Of a stretch of DNA of 64,000 nucleotides, positions 61,824 to 64,000 are shown in pieces (the stretch's first letter is position 1; each line of letters starts with the position of its first letter). Both the position numbers and the translations under genes were made by a program. This DNA comes from Ecdyonurus torrentis. Taxonomy: Eukaryota; Arthropoda; Insecta; Ephemeroptera; Heptageniidae. Below the pieces are notes generated by a model. It made no database searches and was not told the origin of the DNA. It worked only from the letters and a program-made list of their open reading frames with translations. Location of the stretch: the NCBI GenBank assembly GCA_949318235.1, contig OX439134.1, positions 20,767,803-20,831,802 on the forward strand, read 5' to 3'.

Positions 61824-62339
61824 GTAATTAGTTGAGTCATGGTAACACAGATAGAAAACCACATTTCTTACATCTTGCCTTACTTCTGCTACACAATGTG
61901 ACTAACTATCAATTTTTTAGGCATAATCGTTGTTGTTGTTTTTTTGTTTTTTTTTTTCTAACAAAAAATCCGATCTTTATTTATCAGGAAATTGAACTGC
62001 CTGCAGTTTTAAGATCTGCTCTATTAAGAACCAGTTCTCAAAAATTGTTCAAAAACCGTGGTTCTTAAGAACCGCAAAAATTGGAGGCAGTCGGGTCCCT
62101 GATCAATGGAGACCGAATTTTTTGCTAAAAATTACGGTTCTTTGGAGCAGTTCTTAAAGCCCTTGTCAACTTACTTTTTTTTATCATTTAGAATACTAGA
62201 CTGATAATTATCATACCTTAATATCCATCAATTAGACACCATCACGTTGATTTTGTATTTATTTTCATTTATTTTCCTTCTTGCGGTTATATCACGTATC
62301 TGACATCACAATGTACCGCCGCCAATCACAGTCACCGCT
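61824..62339. other. Intron-like sequence with a weak inverted repeat
   Basis: GAACCGCAAAAATTGG (62070) and its partner GCTAAAAATTACGGTTC (62123) plus AGAACC/GGTTCTT words suggest a decayed MITE. No exon is seen. Confidence 0.4.
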
Positions 62340-63325
62340 CTGGTCGGGAGAACAGAACTGAACCGACTCGGAACTGAACCGACTCGGAAATGAACCGACT
62401 CGGAAATGAGCCGACTGGCAAATGGACCGACTCTTTAAAAGTGGAGGGGATGAAGAAGTTTTGAGTGGGGGTATTTTTAAAATAACCTAAGTCTGGCAAC
62501 ACTGTAATTATAAAAAAAACAGTTTAGGAATTGAACCGACTTGAATTTAATTTAATTGGAAACTAACTCAGGTTATTATTTTTTACATTTCAACGAAGGA
62601 AATGAATCGACTCAGAAATGAACCGACTAGGAACTGAACCGACTCATAATTTTTAATTTTTTACTAATGGGAAATGAACCGACTCGGAACTGGTCCGACT
62701 CGGAAGTGAACCGACTGTTATGTTTTTATTTTATTTTATGAGAATTGAATCGACTCGGAAGTGAACCGACTAAAATATTTATATTTTTTACTTAATGGGA
62801 AATGAATCGACTCGGAAGTGAACCGACTGTTATATTTTAATTTTATTTTATGAGAATTGAATCGACTCGGAAGTGAACCGACTAATATATTTATATTTTT
62901 TACTTAATGGGAAATGAAACGACTCGGAAGTGAACCGACTGTTATATTTTTATTTTATTAACTTAGAAATGTATCAACTCGGAAGTGAACCGACTAATAT
63001 ATTTATAATTTTTACTTAATGGGAAGTGAATCGACTCGGAAGTGAACCGACTATTATATTTTTATTTTATAAAATTAAAATTGATTCGACTCGGAAATGT
63101 ACCGACTAATATAATTATATAATTTTTACTTAATGGGAAGTGAATCGACTCGGAAGTGAACCGACTGCTCTATTTTAAATTTATAAAATTAGAATTGAAT
63201 CGACTCGGAAGTGAACCGACTAATGTATTTATATTTTTTACTTAATGAGAAGTGAATCGACCCGGAGGTGAACCGACTCTAATATTTTTATTTTTTTTAT
63301 GAGAATTAAATTGACTAGGAAGTGA
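62340..63325 (+). repeat. ACCGACT/GACTCGG minisatellite with two alternating units
   Basis: Units of about 56 bases share GACTCGGAAGTGAACCGACT. Two spacer types alternate: TTTTTTACTTAATGGGAAATGA and TTTTATTTTATGAGAATTGA variants, giving a period of about 112. The first 60 bases (62348-62430) are compact 14-15-base copies without spacer. Probably intronic to the TPC1-like gene. Confidence 0.92.
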
Positions 63326-64000
63326 AGCGATTTATATCATTATTAGTTCTATGCTTAATACTTTATAATGACCTTTGTAGGTGATCGATTTCATGATTTT
63401 CACTGATTAAATGAAGTTGAATTTTGATAAAAAAAACAACAACAACATATATTAAGAGTCTAGGGCATTGCTATGTCCATTTAAGTACATGTAAATCGTA
63501 TTTACGCGATTATTTATCGAAAAATGGTATCAGAAGTTAAATTTGTTTAACAATAGTAACTTTTTACAATGTCTGCGCATTGGGAGTGTAATTTTTGTTC
63601 TATCGCAAAAATATATTTAAGATATAACGTTTTTAATTAATAAAATTGCGTTGGTTAAAAACATAAAAAATTTAAAACTACCAATGCGCTCTAAACTTTT
63701 TGCTCTATTTTATAATGTGATTGAAATTCCAAATCACTAAGTAATAAAACTAATAAGTAGGTAATTTGGTAAATACTGCGTTTAGTAAATCTGCAATGAA
63801 ACAAAGAACTAATAATGTATATATATTAAAGAAAAAGTGAATGGTATGAAGGGTTCTATATTGGAATTATGTGTAAAAAGTTAAAGTATAATTCAGCATT
63901 ATAATGCTTTGATCAAATATTTCCAAAATTAAGTTATAGCAGAAAAACAAATGTAGAAATAGGCATTAAAAGTAAAACATGCAGACATTTTTTCTTAAAA
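63326..64000. other. AT-rich sequence, nothing recognised
   Basis: No exon, repeat copy or RNA gene that I can support; probably intron of the TPC1-like gene. Confidence 0.45.

Noticed and set aside
62340..63325. CRISPR-like array of repeated motif plus spacer
   Set aside because: The spacers are themselves two alternating repeats, so this is a minisatellite.

Overview
The window looks like a repeat-choked stretch of an A+T-rich animal nuclear genome. There are no bacterial-type operons. Recognisable genes appear only as short exons with AG/GT borders, separated by kilobases of transposon. The exons belong to two CRAL-TRIO (SEC14-like lipid-binding) genes and one two-pore channel (TPC1-like) gene. 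The CRAL-TRIO C-terminus (RPGRPK..., FGLEGSFRQLNVD) resembles multicopy arthropod family members, so an arthropod is my best guess. That is an inference, not a proof.

Layout. 1-9263 and 12140-18731 are two copies of one large palindrome-rich DNA transposon without coding capacity (ends GGGGGCGATTCTGTAAC / GTTACAGAATCGCCCCC). Copy 2 sits inside the endonuclease domain of an APE-type non-LTR retrotransposon, whose halves lie at 11377-12139 and 18732-20857. Each copy has later insertions of its own, and the other copy serves as the empty site. 21127-28030 holds (TA)n-associated palindromic elements, the second of three copies of a roughly 1.2-kb dispersed repeat (24372-25655, 35157-36450, and 9307-11283 with an insertion), a 230-bp (ATAG)n array and a TTAA-flanked MITE. 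28033-31070 is a pile of nested MITEs with a tRNA-like fragment.

31151-34585 (minus) and 38669-43722 (plus) are two divergently oriented CRAL-TRIO genes, apparently decaying. The minus copy has a premature stop, two indels, a lost acceptor and an exon overrun by a CAAGATCTTGC satellite. The plus copy has an exon ending at a hAT-like terminus and another exon with a frameshift and a stop. 43790-47166 holds two near-identical hAT-like elements in inverted orientation. Their 8-bp target duplications have been swapped, the expected result of an inversion by recombination between them.

47167-54664 is mostly microsatellites ((GA)n, (CTTT)n, (TA)n), a tRNA-derived SINE, repeat copies and MITEs. 55371-58790 is a degenerate tandem array of about 20 units of 150-180 bp. 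58791-61697 is AT-rich with a tRNA-like sequence and small MITEs. 61698-61823 is a clean 42-codon TPC1-like exon. 62340-63325 is an ACCGACT/GACTCGG minisatellite with two alternating unit types. The interest of this window lies in its transposon archaeology: target duplications, empty sites and rearrangement footprints can be read directly from the sequence.
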